Shown one piece after another: positions 1 through 7,086 of a DNA stretch of 10,741 bases (its first letter is position 1; each line of letters begins with the position of its first letter). This stretch comes from Klebsiella pneumoniae. Lineage in GTDB: Bacteria; Pseudomonadota; Gammaproteobacteria; Ga0077536. Below the pieces are notes generated by a model, which did no database searches, was not told where the DNA came from, and was given only the letters and a program-made list of their open reading frames with translations. The position numbers and the translations under genes are program-made. The stretch spans positions 1 to 10,741 of the forward strand of contig CAMCBY010000099.1 of NCBI GenBank assembly GCA_945873015.1. Direction: 5' to 3'.

Positions 1-1177
1 GCAGTTTGTCCTGGCGTCCGGCATCGACCACCAGGGTCACGAATGGCGCCGCTGCCGGGCGGCCGCTGGCGCTGGGCAGCGTGCCCCACTGCAAGGCCTC
101 TTCGCTGGCGTCGGCGATTGCACGCAGGCGCCCGCTTTCGCGACTCGAAGCGAGATTGACAGCCAGCCCGCTGCGTCCGGCGCGGCCAGTGCGACCGATA
201 CGATGCAGATGGGTATCGGCGTCGCTCGCCAGTTCGTAGTTCACCACCAGCGCGAGTTCGGCGATGTCGAGACCACGCGCGGCGACATCCGACGCCACCA
301 GCACCGTACAACTGTGATTGGCGAAGCGCACCAGCATTTCTTCGCGCTCGCGCTGTTCGAGTTCGCCGTGCAGGGCGAGGGCCGGAAAATCGTTCTGGAT
401 GAGATAGGCCTCAACGCTGCGCACTTCATGCCGGGTGTTGCAGAACACCACCGCCGATTCGGGTTTGTAGTTGAGCAACAATGCGCGCAGCGCGGCGAGT
501 TTGTGCTCTGCTTCGACCTTGAAGAACAGCTGTTCGATATGCGGACGGGCGTCGGCATCCTCGATGCTGACATCCAGTGGCGTGCGTTGCAGATGGCGGC
601 TCAAGTCACGAATCTCAGACGGAATAGTGGCCGAAAACAACAGGGTCTGACGCACCTCGGGCACCGCATTCACCACCAGTTCGATGGTCTCGGCAAACCC
701 CATGTCGAGCATGCGGTCGGCTTCGTCCAGCACCAGCACTTTGACGGTCGCGAGCGGCAAGACCTGCTTTTCCATCAATTCCTGGATGCGGCCGGGGGTG
801 CCGACCACGATATGCGGCAGGTGACTCAAGGATGCGAGTTGCGGACGCAGTGATACACCACCACACAAGGTCAGCACTTTGACATTGGGGATAGCGCGCG
901 CCAGGCGTCGAATCTCACGGCTGACCTGGTCGGCGAGTTCGCGGGTCGGGCATAACACCAGCCCCTGCACGCTGCTGACGCCGACGTCCAGCGCCGCCAG
1001 CAGGCCGAGCGCAAAGGCCGCGGTTTTGCCGCTGCCGGTATGGGCCTCGGCAATCACGTCGCCGCCGGCGAGAATGGTCGGCAGGCTGGCGGCCTGCACC
1101 GGGGTCATGTCGATGTACTCGACATCGTTCAGGCCCTGCGCAAGCGCGGCGGGCAGATTCAATTGCGAAAACAGCAT
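1..1177 (-). CDS. dbpA: ATP-dependent RNA helicase DbpA (partial, 3' end beyond left edge)
   Basis: DEAD-box RNA helicase; E. coli DbpA acts on 23S rRNA during assembly of the large ribosomal subunit in the cytoplasm. The reading frame is open for 392 codons from the ATG at 1177 down to base 2. Visible motifs are the Q motif (MTPVQ, Q28), Walker A AHTGSGKT (45-52), PTRELADQV (77-85), TPGR (127-130), DEAD (151-154), SAT (182-184), VVFCNTR in the second RecA domain, and HRIGRTGR (325-332). The segments LCPTRELADQV, TLCGG and LEQREREEMLVRFAN resemble E. coli DbpA more than RhlE or SrmB from memory. The visible part stops at about the point where the family's C-terminal RNA-binding domain begins, so that domain is not seen. 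The chosen start matches the DbpA N-terminus (MLFSQLNL); only a weak GAGG lies about 12 bases upstream. No frameshift was seen at the points checked. Confidence 0.93.
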   Translation of the reverse strand, partial: MLFSQLNLPAALAQGLNDVEYIDMTPVQAASLPTILAGGDVIAEAHTGSGKTAAFALGLLAALDVGVSSVQGLVLCPTRELADQVSREIRRLARAIPNVKVLTLCGGVSLRPQLASLSHLPHIVVGTPGRIQELMEKQVLPLATVKVLVLDEADRMLDMGFAETIELVVNAVPEVRQTLLFSATIPSEIRDLSRHLQRTPLDVSIEDADARPHIEQLFFKVEAEHKLAALRALLLNYKPESAVVFCNTRHEVRSVEAYLIQNDFPALALHGELEQREREEMLVRFANHSCTVLVASDVAARGLDIAELALVVNYELASDADTHLHRIGRTGRAGRSGLAVNLASSRESGRLRAIADASEEALQWGTLPSASGRPAAAPFVTLVVDAGRQDKL

Positions 1178-1594
1178 GGAGCCTTGAGCCTCGCGCGTGA
1201 AATGAAGGAGAGCGCGGCGGGGCGAATGGCCCGGGCGACATCAACGGGCGGCGATCATCGCACGCGCGGGGTGCGCAGGTCTTGAGTGCGCGCGCGCGGG
1301 TCGCGGCGGCTGTGACGCTTGCCGGCCGACCTGAACTGGCTAAAACCCTCTTTTGTTGAGAATTGTTACCACGCGCACAGTATGTGGACCAAGTCTGGTT
1401 GCGCGCGCCGGGAACCGTTAGATTCCGAGGCCCGTGTGGGTGCCGGGCGCATGCGCAGACACTGACACGGCCTGTTCCGGCTGGCGCGGCAGCCGCCGAC
1501 CACTGCGGGTGATGCTTGTGAGCATCCAGCCCGGCTTGAACAACGAACCGAGCACGCCCATCACCACGGGCATAGCAATGAGAGGACCAGCGCG
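1178..1594. other. Divergent intergenic region between dbpA and the RTX gene
   Basis: This 417-base stretch must hold the promoters of both flanking genes. No convincing protein gene was found in it. A relatively AT-rich patch at about 1340-1385 stands out from the GC-rich surroundings. It contains TTGAGA (1356-1361) followed 16 bases later by CAGTAT (1378-1383), a weak sigma70-like pair that could drive the plus-strand gene. TTAGAT at 1418-1423 is an alternative weak -10. A small hairpin GATGCT-TGTG-AGCATC lies at 1511-1526, within the presumed leader. None of these is strong enough to be called with confidence. No terminator or repeat was seen. Confidence 0.4.
1581..1586 (+). promoter_or_regulatory. 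Ribosome binding site of the RTX gene
   Basis: AGAGGA lies eight bases before the ATG at 1595 and fits a Shine-Dalgarno sequence. It supports this ATG as the start. The ATG at 1578-1580 lies upstream of it and is in another frame. Confidence 0.6.
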
Positions 1595-4500
1595 ATGGCG
1601 ACAAAAAGAGGAACGGGCAGGAACGACACGCTGGTCGGCACTGCCAGTGCCGATGTACTGCTGGGCCTGGCCGGCAACGACCGACTGAGCGGCCTCGCCG
1701 GCAACGACCGTCTCGATGGTGGCAGCGGCACCGACCGGCTCGACGGTGGCGCGGGCAATGACATTCTGCTCGGCGGCGCTGGCATCGACACGCTGCTCGG
1801 TGGCCTCGGTGCCGACAGCTTGAACGGCGGCACGGGCAACGACATTTTGAACGGTGGCGCCGGCAATGACCGACTTGTCGGCGGCACCGGTAACGATCGG
1901 CTCGATGGTGGCACTGGCAATGACCGGCTCGACGGCGGCACGGGCGATGATAGGTTGCTGGGCGGCGCCGGCACCGACACCTTGTTGGGCGGCACCGGTA
2001 ACGACAGTCTCAACGGCGGCAGCGGCAATGATGTGCTGAGCGGCGGCGCGGGCATTGACACCCTCACCGGTGGCACCGGCAACGACACTTTGAGCGGTGG
2101 TGATGGCGACGACACCCTGAACGGTGGCAGCGGCGTCGATAGCCTGGCCGGCGGCAACGGCAACGACACCTATGTCATCGATGTCGACAGCGAAATCAAT
2201 ACCGCGCTCACCGACGCCGGCACCGATACCGTCAACAGCAGCGTCACCTATGTGCTCGGCGCGCAGCAGGAAAATCTGACCTTGACCGGCAGCGCCGCGC
2301 TGAATGGTACCGGCAACGCACTCGCCAACATTCTGACCGGCAACAGCGGCGCCAATACCCTCGACGGCGCGGCCGGCGCCGACAGTGTGGCGGGCGCGGG
2401 TGGCAATGACACGCTGATCTACGACGCTGCAGACACGCTGCTGGATGGCGGCAGCGACAATGACACCCTGCTGGTCAACGGCGGTGATCTCGTGCTCAAC
2501 ACTGCGGACTTCAGCGCCGCCAGCAACATTGAAGTGCTCGATGTGCGCGGCAGCGGCGCCAATCGCCTGTTCCTGGATGGCGCGCGGGTCGCGAGCCTGT
2601 CCGACAGCGATGTATTGCGCATTCGTGGTGATGCCGCCGATGACCTCAGTATCAGCGGTGCGTGGATAGCGGGCGCAGACACCGACATCGACGGCGTGAC
2701 CTATGCGCAATACACCCTGGCCGGCGCGACCTTGCAGGTCGAAGCGGCCGCTGTCCGTCTCATCGGTGGCGCCATCGAACTCAGCGCGCTCGATGGCAGC
2801 AATGGTTTCCGTCTTGACGGGGCCAGTGCGGGCGATGCGACGGGTCTTTCCATCAGCGCGGCGGGCGATGTGAACGGCGATGGTTTTGGTGATGTGCTGA
2901 TTGCTTCGTCGCTGGTCGATGTCAGCGGCGTTGAGACGGGCGCGAGTTATGTGGTGTTTGGCGATGACGCCGGCTTCAGTGCCACGCTCAATCTCGGCAG
3001 CTTGAATGGCACCAATGGCTACCGTATCGCCGGCCTCGCGCTCGGTGATGGCCTGGGCCGCACGATCAGCGCTGCGGGCGACGTCAACGGCGATGGTTTT
3101 GATGATGTCCTGGTCGGTGCGAGCGGTCTCGACGTCGATGCCGCTGAAGCCGGCGGCGCCTATGTGTTGTTCGGCAGCAGCTCAGGTTTTGCTGGCAATT
3201 TTGATGTGGCCTCCCTCAACGGCACTAACGGTTTCCGCCTCGACGGCGTGGCCGCCAGCGACGGCACTGGCTTCAGCGTCAGCGCTGCGGGCGACGTCAA
3301 TGGTGATGGTTTTGCCGATCTCATGGTCGGTGCGTTGTACGGCGACAGCAGTGCGAGCAATGCAGGTTCAAGTTATGTGGTGTTCGGCGCCGCCAGCGGT
3401 TTCACGCCGTTCCTGAGCCTCGCCGCCCTGACCGGTACCAACGGTTTCCGTATCGATGGTGTGGCCGCCAATCAAGAGAGCGGCACTGCTGTCAGCAATG
3501 CCGGTGATGTTAACGGCGACGGCCTCGATGACATGGTGGTGAGCGGCCGCTTCGCCGACGCGCTTGGCGATGTGGCCGGCGCGGCGTTTGTAGTGTTCGG
3601 CCGCGACGATGGTTTTGCTGCCACTGTCAGCCTCAGCACTTTGAACGGCACGAATGGTTTCCGGCTCGACGGTGTGGCGACAGGCGACGTCGCTGGCATC
3701 GATGTCAGCGCGGCCGGTGATATCAATGGCGATGGGGTGGCTGACCTCATCGTCGGGGCGCCCGGCGCGGATCCGAATGGCGCGGGTTCGGGTTCGAGTT
3801 ATGTGGTGTTCGGCAACAGCGAGGGTTTCAGTGCCACGCTGGCCTTAAGCGCACTCAATGGCACGAATGGATTCCGTCTCGACGGCGTCGCCAGCGGCGA
3901 CGACAGCGGGCGCGCGGTCAGTGCCGCCGGTGACGTCAATGGCGATGGTTTTGACGACCTGCTGGTCGGTGCCAACGGCGCCAGTCCGCACGGCACCGCG
4001 TCTGGTACGAGTTATCTCTTGTTCGGTCAGGCCGGTGGTTTCGGCGCGACTCTCGCCCTCGGGAGTCTGACCGGTTTGACCGGCATGCGCCTCGAAGGTG
4101 TGGCGGCCGCAGACAACAGCGGCTCTGCCGTCAGTGCGGCCGGCGATGTGAACGGCGATGGTTACGACGACATGCTGGTCGCGGCGCCCGCGGCCTCACC
4201 CAACGGCAGTGGCTCCGGCTCGAGTTATGTGGTGTTCGGCCGTGACTTCACCGCCATCACCGATCAGGACGGCGGCGCGGGTGATGACACCCTGACCGGC
4301 ACCAGCAGCGCCGAGCGCATCATCGGCGGCATCGGCAATGACACCATCGACGGCGCGGGCGGTGCCGACGTATTGCGTGGTGGCGCCGGTAACGACATCT
4401 TCACCTGGCGCGACGGCGTGCAGCGCATCGATGGTGGCAGTGGCAGCGACACGCTGCGTTTCACCAACAGCGGTGGCAGTTTTATTACCGGTCAATCGCT

Positions 4501-6766
4501 GTTGCGCAATCTCGATGTGCTCGACTTGAGTGGCGGCGCCGGCAACAGCGTGGTGCTCGACGTACAGAGCGTACGCAGCCTGAGTGATGCGCCCCACCAT
4601 CTCACGGTGTCGGGCGACAGTGACGACCTGCTCAACCTGGCCGGCAGTTGGATCGATGGCGGCGAAGTGCTGACCGGTTTCACGCGTTACACCGCCGGCG
4701 GTCTCAGTGTTGATGTCGATACCGCCATGCAGGTATTAAACGGAAGCGTGGTGAATTTGAGCGCGCTCGACGGCAGCAATGGTTTCCGTCTGGATGGCGC
4801 ATCGTTGGCCGACCTGAGTGGTGTTTCGGTCAGCGCTGCGGGCGACGTCAATGGCGACGGTTTTGGCGACTTGTTGATAGGGGCGTCCGCCGCGCTGGTC
4901 GACAAGGGTGTGCCCGGAACGATTAGAACCGGCGCGAGCTACGTAGTGTTTGGCGCGGCCAATGGTTTTGCGTCCGCACTCGACCTCGCCACCCTCGACG
5001 GCACTAACGGCTTCCGTGTCGAGGGCGAAAACGCCAGCGACAGGCATGGTTTTTCCGTCAGCACGGCGGGGGACATCAACAGCGATGGTTTCGCCGACAT
5101 TGTGGTCGGCAGCTATAACGCCGACAGCAGTTATGTGGTGTTCGGCAAGGCGAGCGCTTTTGCCGCCAGCATCGACGTCAGCACACTTGATGGCAGCAAC
5201 GGTTTTACCCTCGCGGGTAGCGCCGGCACCTACAGCGGCTTTGATGTGAGTACTGCGGGCGACATCAATGGTGATGGTTTTGACGACCTCGTCATCGGTG
5301 CCTCAGGTGCCGACAACAATGGCACCGACTCCGGCTCCGCTTTTGTGGTGTTCGGCAAAGAGAGCGGCTTCAGCGCGAGCATCAATCTTGCGAGCCTGAA
5401 CGGCGCGACAGGTTTCAGAGTCAACGGGCTGGCCGGCGACAACGCGGGCATCTCGGTCAGTAGCGCTGGTGATATCAATGGCGATGGTTTTGATGATCTC
5501 ATGGTCGGCGCGCTGTTTGCCGACCCCAACGCCGACAAATCCGGTGCGAGTTATGTGGTGTTGGGCAAGGCCAGTGGTTTTGCCGCCAGCATCTCCGCGA
5601 GCAGCCTGAATGGAAGTAATGGTTTTGCGCTGGCTGGCCAAGCGGTAGACGATCGCGCCGGCCGCAGTGTCAGTTCGGCCGGTGATATCAACGGCGACGG
5701 GTTTGACGACATGCTGGTCGGCGCTTTCGGCGCCAATCCGAATGGCAATGATTCCGGCACGAGCTACGTGGTGTTCGGCAAGAGCAGCAGCTTCACCGCG
5801 AGCGTCAATCTGAGTGCACTGGATGGCGACACCGGCTTCGCACTCGAAGGCAGCAGCGCTGACGATTTCTCCAGCATTTCTTTGAGCGCAGCCGGCGACG
5901 TCAATGGCGACGGTTATGACGATATCCTGATCGGCGCCGACGGCACCGACGTCAACGGTAGTTTGTCCGGCACCAGCTATCTGTTTTTCGGCAAGGCCGA
6001 CGGCTTCGACGCGCACATCAATCTCGATGCTCTGGATGGCGTGACGGGCCTGCGCCTCATCGGTACCGCCGCGTTCGATCGCAGTGGTCGCGCGGTGAGT
6101 GCGGCTGGTGACGTCAACGGTGACGGTTACGACGATCTGATGGTGGGAGCCTACCAGGCCGACCGTCCTGGCGAGGCGCAGTCCGGCTCGAGTTATGTGA
6201 TCTTCGGTCGCGATTTCACCGGCACCACCCGCGTGCAGGGCAGCAGCGCTGCCGACAGCCTGCTCGGAACCAGTGCGGACGAGGTCTTGGTGGGCGGTTT
6301 GGGCGACGACACGCTCGATGGTGCCGGCGGCAGCGATGTGCTGCGTGGCGCGGCCGGCGACGACATCCTGGTGTGGAACGACGACGTGCGTGTGATTGAC
6401 GGCGGCAGCGGCCAGGACACGCTGCGCCTCGACGGCAGCGGCATCAATCTCGATCTGACCGCCGTCAGCGACCACACCTTAAGCGGCATCGAGCGTATCG
6501 ACCTGACCGGCAGCGGCAACAACAGCGTGACCCTCAACCTGCAAGACGTGCTGGCGCTGCCCGACCAAAGCGGCGAATTCTTCGCCGCCAATACCCGGCA
6601 GTTGCTGATCGACGGTAATGCCGGCGATAGCGTATCGGCCAGTGGTCAGGGTTGGGTGCTGGGCAGCAACGTCACGGTGGATGGCGCGAGTTATGCGTCC
6701 TACACCATGGTCGGCAGCGCCGCGCAGTTGCTGGTCGACCTCGAGGTGACGCGCACCATCAGTTGA
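1595..6766 (+). CDS. Giant RTX / FG-GAP (integrin-like propeller) protein, predicted secreted
   Basis: Predicted extracellular Ca-binding protein of 1723 residues; function unknown, perhaps adhesion or matrix. Order by residue: RTX nonapeptides 17-196; a cap with NDTYVID and ENLTLTGSAALNGTGNAL (about 188-260); module A (about 284-395); seven FG-GAP blades (about 396-892); a short RTX cassette (about 892-940); module A again (about 946-1054); seven blades (about 1055-1548); a third short RTX cassette; module A at the C-terminus (about 1602-1723). Each blade carries a D-x-N-x-D-G-x-x-D calcium loop (consensus GDVNGDGFDD), a VGA segment and SYVVFG. There is no Sec signal peptide, which fits type I secretion, normally directed by an uncleaved C-terminal signal. 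However, the longest RTX array is N-terminal and no ABC exporter, membrane-fusion protein or TolC gene lies nearby. The start is supported by AGAGGA at 1581-1586. Domain assignment is firm; the secretion route and role are inferred. Confidence 0.9.
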   Translation: MATKRGTGRNDTLVGTASADVLLGLAGNDRLSGLAGNDRLDGGSGTDRLDGGAGNDILLGGAGIDTLLGGLGADSLNGGTGNDILNGGAGNDRLVGGTGNDRLDGGTGNDRLDGGTGDDRLLGGAGTDTLLGGTGNDSLNGGSGNDVLSGGAGIDTLTGGTGNDTLSGGDGDDTLNGGSGVDSLAGGNGNDTYVIDVDSEINTALTDAGTDTVNSSVTYVLGAQQENLTLTGSAALNGTGNALANILTGNSGANTLDGAAGADSVAGAGGNDTLIYDAADTLLDGGSDNDTLLVNGGDLVLNTADFSAASNIEVLDVRGSGANRLFLDGARVASLSDSDVLRIRGDAADDLSISGAWIAGADTDIDGVTYAQYTLAGATLQVEAAAVRLIGGAIELSALDGSNGFRLDGASAGDATGLSISAAGDVNGDGFGDVLIASSLVDVSGVETGASYVVFGDDAGFSATLNLGSLNGTNGYRIAGLALGDGLGRTISAAGDVNGDGFDDVLVGASGLDVDAAEAGGAYVLFGSSSGFAGNFDVASLNGTNGFRLDGVAASDGTGFSVSAAGDVNGDGFADLMVGALYGDSSASNAGSSYVVFGAASGFTPFLSLAALTGTNGFRIDGVAANQESGTAVSNAGDVNGDGLDDMVVSGRFADALGDVAGAAFVVFGRDDGFAATVSLSTLNGTNGFRLDGVATGDVAGIDVSAAGDINGDGVADLIVGAPGADPNGAGSGSSYVVFGNSEGFSATLALSALNGTNGFRLDGVASGDDSGRAVSAAGDVNGDGFDDLLVGANGASPHGTASGTSYLLFGQAGGFGATLALGSLTGLTGMRLEGVAAADNSGSAVSAAGDVNGDGYDDMLVAAPAASPNGSGSGSSYVVFGRDFTAITDQDGGAGDDTLTGTSSAERIIGGIGNDTIDGAGGADVLRGGAGNDIFTWRDGVQRIDGGSGSDTLRFTNSGGSFITGQSLLRNLDVLDLSGGAGNSVVLDVQSVRSLSDAPHHLTVSGDSDDLLNLAGSWIDGGEVLTGFTRYTAGGLSVDVDTAMQVLNGSVVNLSALDGSNGFRLDGASLADLSGVSVSAAGDVNGDGFGDLLIGASAALVDKGVPGTIRTGASYVVFGAANGFASALDLATLDGTNGFRVEGENASDRHGFSVSTAGDINSDGFADIVVGSYNADSSYVVFGKASAFAASIDVSTLDGSNGFTLAGSAGTYSGFDVSTAGDINGDGFDDLVIGASGADNNGTDSGSAFVVFGKESGFSASINLASLNGATGFRVNGLAGDNAGISVSSAGDINGDGFDDLMVGALFADPNADKSGASYVVLGKASGFAASISASSLNGSNGFALAGQAVDDRAGRSVSSAGDINGDGFDDMLVGAFGANPNGNDSGTSYVVFGKSSSFTASVNLSALDGDTGFALEGSSADDFSSISLSAAGDVNGDGYDDILIGADGTDVNGSLSGTSYLFFGKADGFDAHINLDALDGVTGLRLIGTAAFDRSGRAVSAAGDVNGDGYDDLMVGAYQADRPGEAQSGSSYVIFGRDFTGTTRVQGSSAADSLLGTSADEVLVGGLGDDTLDGAGGSDVLRGAAGDDILVWNDDVRVIDGGSGQDTLRLDGSGINLDLTAVSDHTLSGIERIDLTGSGNNSVTLNLQDVLALPDQSGEFFAANTRQLLIDGNAGDSVSASGQGWVLGSNVTVDGASYASYTMVGSAAQLLVDLEVTRTIS
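1643..2182 (+). repeat. Array of 20 RTX nonapeptides (27-base period)
   Basis: Codons 17-196 of the RTX protein form 20 consecutive nine-residue units of the form xGNDxLxGG with no insertion or deletion, so the DNA repeats every 27 bases. Such units fold into a parallel beta-roll that binds calcium between turns. Most units keep the G-x-D core; several (for example AGIDTLLGG, LGADSLNGG, SGVDSLAGG) have N replaced. The last unit runs into TYVID, a usual cap of such arrays. Confidence 0.9.
2444..2779 (+). repeat. Module A, copy 1 (about 112 residues)
   Basis: First of three related segments in the RTX protein. It begins with DGGSDNDTL, continues through NIEVLDVRGSGANRLFLD, ASLSDSDVLRIRGDAADDL and a G-x-W-x-x-G stretch, and ends with a YTLAGATLQVE strand before the first FG-GAP blade. 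Similar segments are common in large RTX/type I secreted proteins. No function is known to me. Confidence 0.75.
2780..4270 (+). repeat. FG-GAP block 1: seven blades of exactly 71 codons
   Basis: Seven copies of an FG-GAP repeat. The glycine codon opening each GD(V/I)NGDG motif starts at 2864, 3077, 3290, 3503, 3716, 3929 and 4142, a constant spacing of 213 bases (71 residues). Each copy has the order S-x-x-GDVNGDGxxD, V-G-A, SYVVFG, LxxLNGTNGFRLDG. Blade 5 shows the literal GAP sequence (IVGAPGADPNG). Seven repeats is the number in the integrin alpha-subunit propeller. The outer borders are approximate. Confidence 0.85.
4430..4756 (+). repeat. Module A, copy 2 (about 109 residues)
   Basis: Second copy. 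It begins with DGGSGSDTLRF, continues through NLDVLDLSGGAGNSVVLD, RSLSDAPHHLTVSGDSDDL, the GSWIDGG stretch and a YTAGGLSVDVD strand, and leads into the second FG-GAP block. It is preceded by a short RTX cassette at about 4269-4429 (GNDTIDGAGGADVLRGG). Its opening GAT codon lies 1986 bases after that of copy 1. Confidence 0.75.
4757..6238 (+). repeat. FG-GAP block 2: seven blades, two with indels
   Basis: Seven FG-GAP repeats with the GD(V/I)N-x-DG glycine codon at 4841, 5069, 5258, 5468, 5681, 5894 and 6107. Spacings are 76, 63, 70, 71, 71 and 71 codons. The first blade has a five-residue insertion (around KGVPGTIRTG), and the second lacks about eight residues between its Ca loop and SYVVFG and carries DINSDG instead of DVNGDG. 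All seven keep the D-x-N-x-DG-x-x-D residues. The outer borders are approximate. Confidence 0.85.
6398..6766 (+). repeat. Module A, copy 3, at the C-terminus
   Basis: Third copy. It begins with DGGSGQDTLRLDG, continues through GIERIDLTGSGNNSVTLN, LALPDQSG, RQLLIDGNAGDSV and a GQGW stretch, and ends the protein with a YTMVGSAAQLLVDLEV strand followed by TRTIS. It is preceded by a short RTX cassette at about 6240-6397 that parallels the one before copy 2. It lies 1968 bases after copy 2. If the protein is exported by a type I system, the signal should lie in this copy. Confidence 0.75.
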
Positions 6767-6794
6767 AGCGCGTCCGCCCGCGTCCGGTGACTAT

Positions 6795-6878
6795 TGTGGG
6801 TCAGGCTTTAGCCTGACACTGCGCCCACACGTAGTCCTGCAATGTGCCTGGCAATATCAGACTGAAGTCTGACCCACA
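6795..6878. repeat. REPIN family 1, copy 1 (intact inverted REP pair)
   Basis: Two REP-like palindromes in inverted orientation. The left arm is TGTGG followed by GTCAGGCTTTAGCCTGAC (6800-6817; 8-bp stem, 2-base loop). The right arm is the inverted version ending in CCCACA (6857-6878) with a CAGACT-GA-AGTCTG stem. About 39 bases lie between the arms. The head-plus-palindrome form and the opposed pairing match REPINs, which are non-autonomous elements mobilised by RAYT (REP-associated tyrosine) transposases. No such transposase is in the window. Confidence 0.75.
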
Positions 6879-6896
6879 GACGGACGAGATGGTTAT

Positions 6897-6980
6897 TGTG
6901 GGTCAGGCTTTAGCCTGACACTGCGCCCACACGTAGTCCTGCAATGTGCCTAGCAATATCAGACCGAAGCCTGCCCCACA
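6897..6980. repeat. REPIN family 1, copy 2 (right arm decayed)
   Basis: The left arm is identical to copy 1. In the right arm three substitutions (at 6965, 6970 and 6974) create mismatches in the stem and change GACCC to GCCCC, so this arm pairs poorly. The copy appears to be degenerating. Confidence 0.72.
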
Positions 6981-7001
6981 GCAGGACGAAAGGCGTCCGC
7001 C

Positions 7002-7086
7002 TGTAGGTGCGAATTCATTCGCACATTCAATGCCGCGCCACGGCGCTCCAGGCTGGGTCTGAATGTGCGAATTTGTCGCACCTACA
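7002..7086. repeat. REPIN family 2 (GTAG-headed REP pair)
   Basis: The left REP is the GTAG head (7003-7006) followed by the perfect palindrome GTGCGAATTCATTCGCAC (7007-7024). The right REP is its inverted counterpart (7060-7086), read on the minus strand as GTAG plus GTGCGA-CAAAT-TCGCAC. A TGTAGGTGCGA...ATTCA arm bounds each end. A GTAG tetranucleotide before a palindrome is the classical form of REP sequences linked to RAYT transposases. The sequence differs from family 1, so a second transposase specificity is implied in the genome. Confidence 0.8.

Larger units (their letters stand above)
6793..6992. repeat. Tandem direct repeat, 102-base period, carrying two REPINs
   Basis: TATTGTGGG occurs at 6793 and again at 6895. 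The following 84 bases are the same apart from four substitutions (6850/6952, 6863/6965, 6868/6970, 6872/6974). The spacers after each copy also share a GGACGA core followed by GG, which suggests one unit was duplicated in tandem rather than two elements landing side by side. Confidence 0.85.

Noticed and set aside
203..853. 216-codon open frame on the plus strand
   Set aside because: It is antisense to dbpA, whose motifs are unambiguous. The His/Gln-rich product has no recognisable domain.
1511..1526. Small hairpin GATGCT-TGTG-AGCATC upstream of the RTX gene
   Set aside because: A six-bp stem in GC-rich DNA is expected by chance; there is no sign of a riboswitch or attenuator.
915..1604. 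229-codon minus-strand frame spanning the start of dbpA and its upstream region
   Set aside because: It overlaps dbpA in another frame, is Arg/Ala-rich, and has no family features.
1643..2182. Possible CRISPR or satellite array (27-base period)
   Set aside because: The period is that of RTX nonapeptide codons. There are no unique spacers and the frame is continuous coding sequence.
1418..2710. 430-codon open frame on the minus strand
   Set aside because: It lies opposite the RTX array and is a low-complexity Ala/Val/Gln-rich translation of the reverse of GC-rich repeat codons. The plus-strand frame has clear domain structure and a ribosome binding site.
5303..6475. 390-codon open frame on the minus strand
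   Set aside because: It is antisense to the second FG-GAP block. The repeats keep this frame free of stops; no domain or start signal is seen.
6793..7086. Possible insertion sequence or CRISPR array
   Set aside because: There is no transposase frame and no regular spacer layout. The head-plus-palindrome pairs fit REPINs better.
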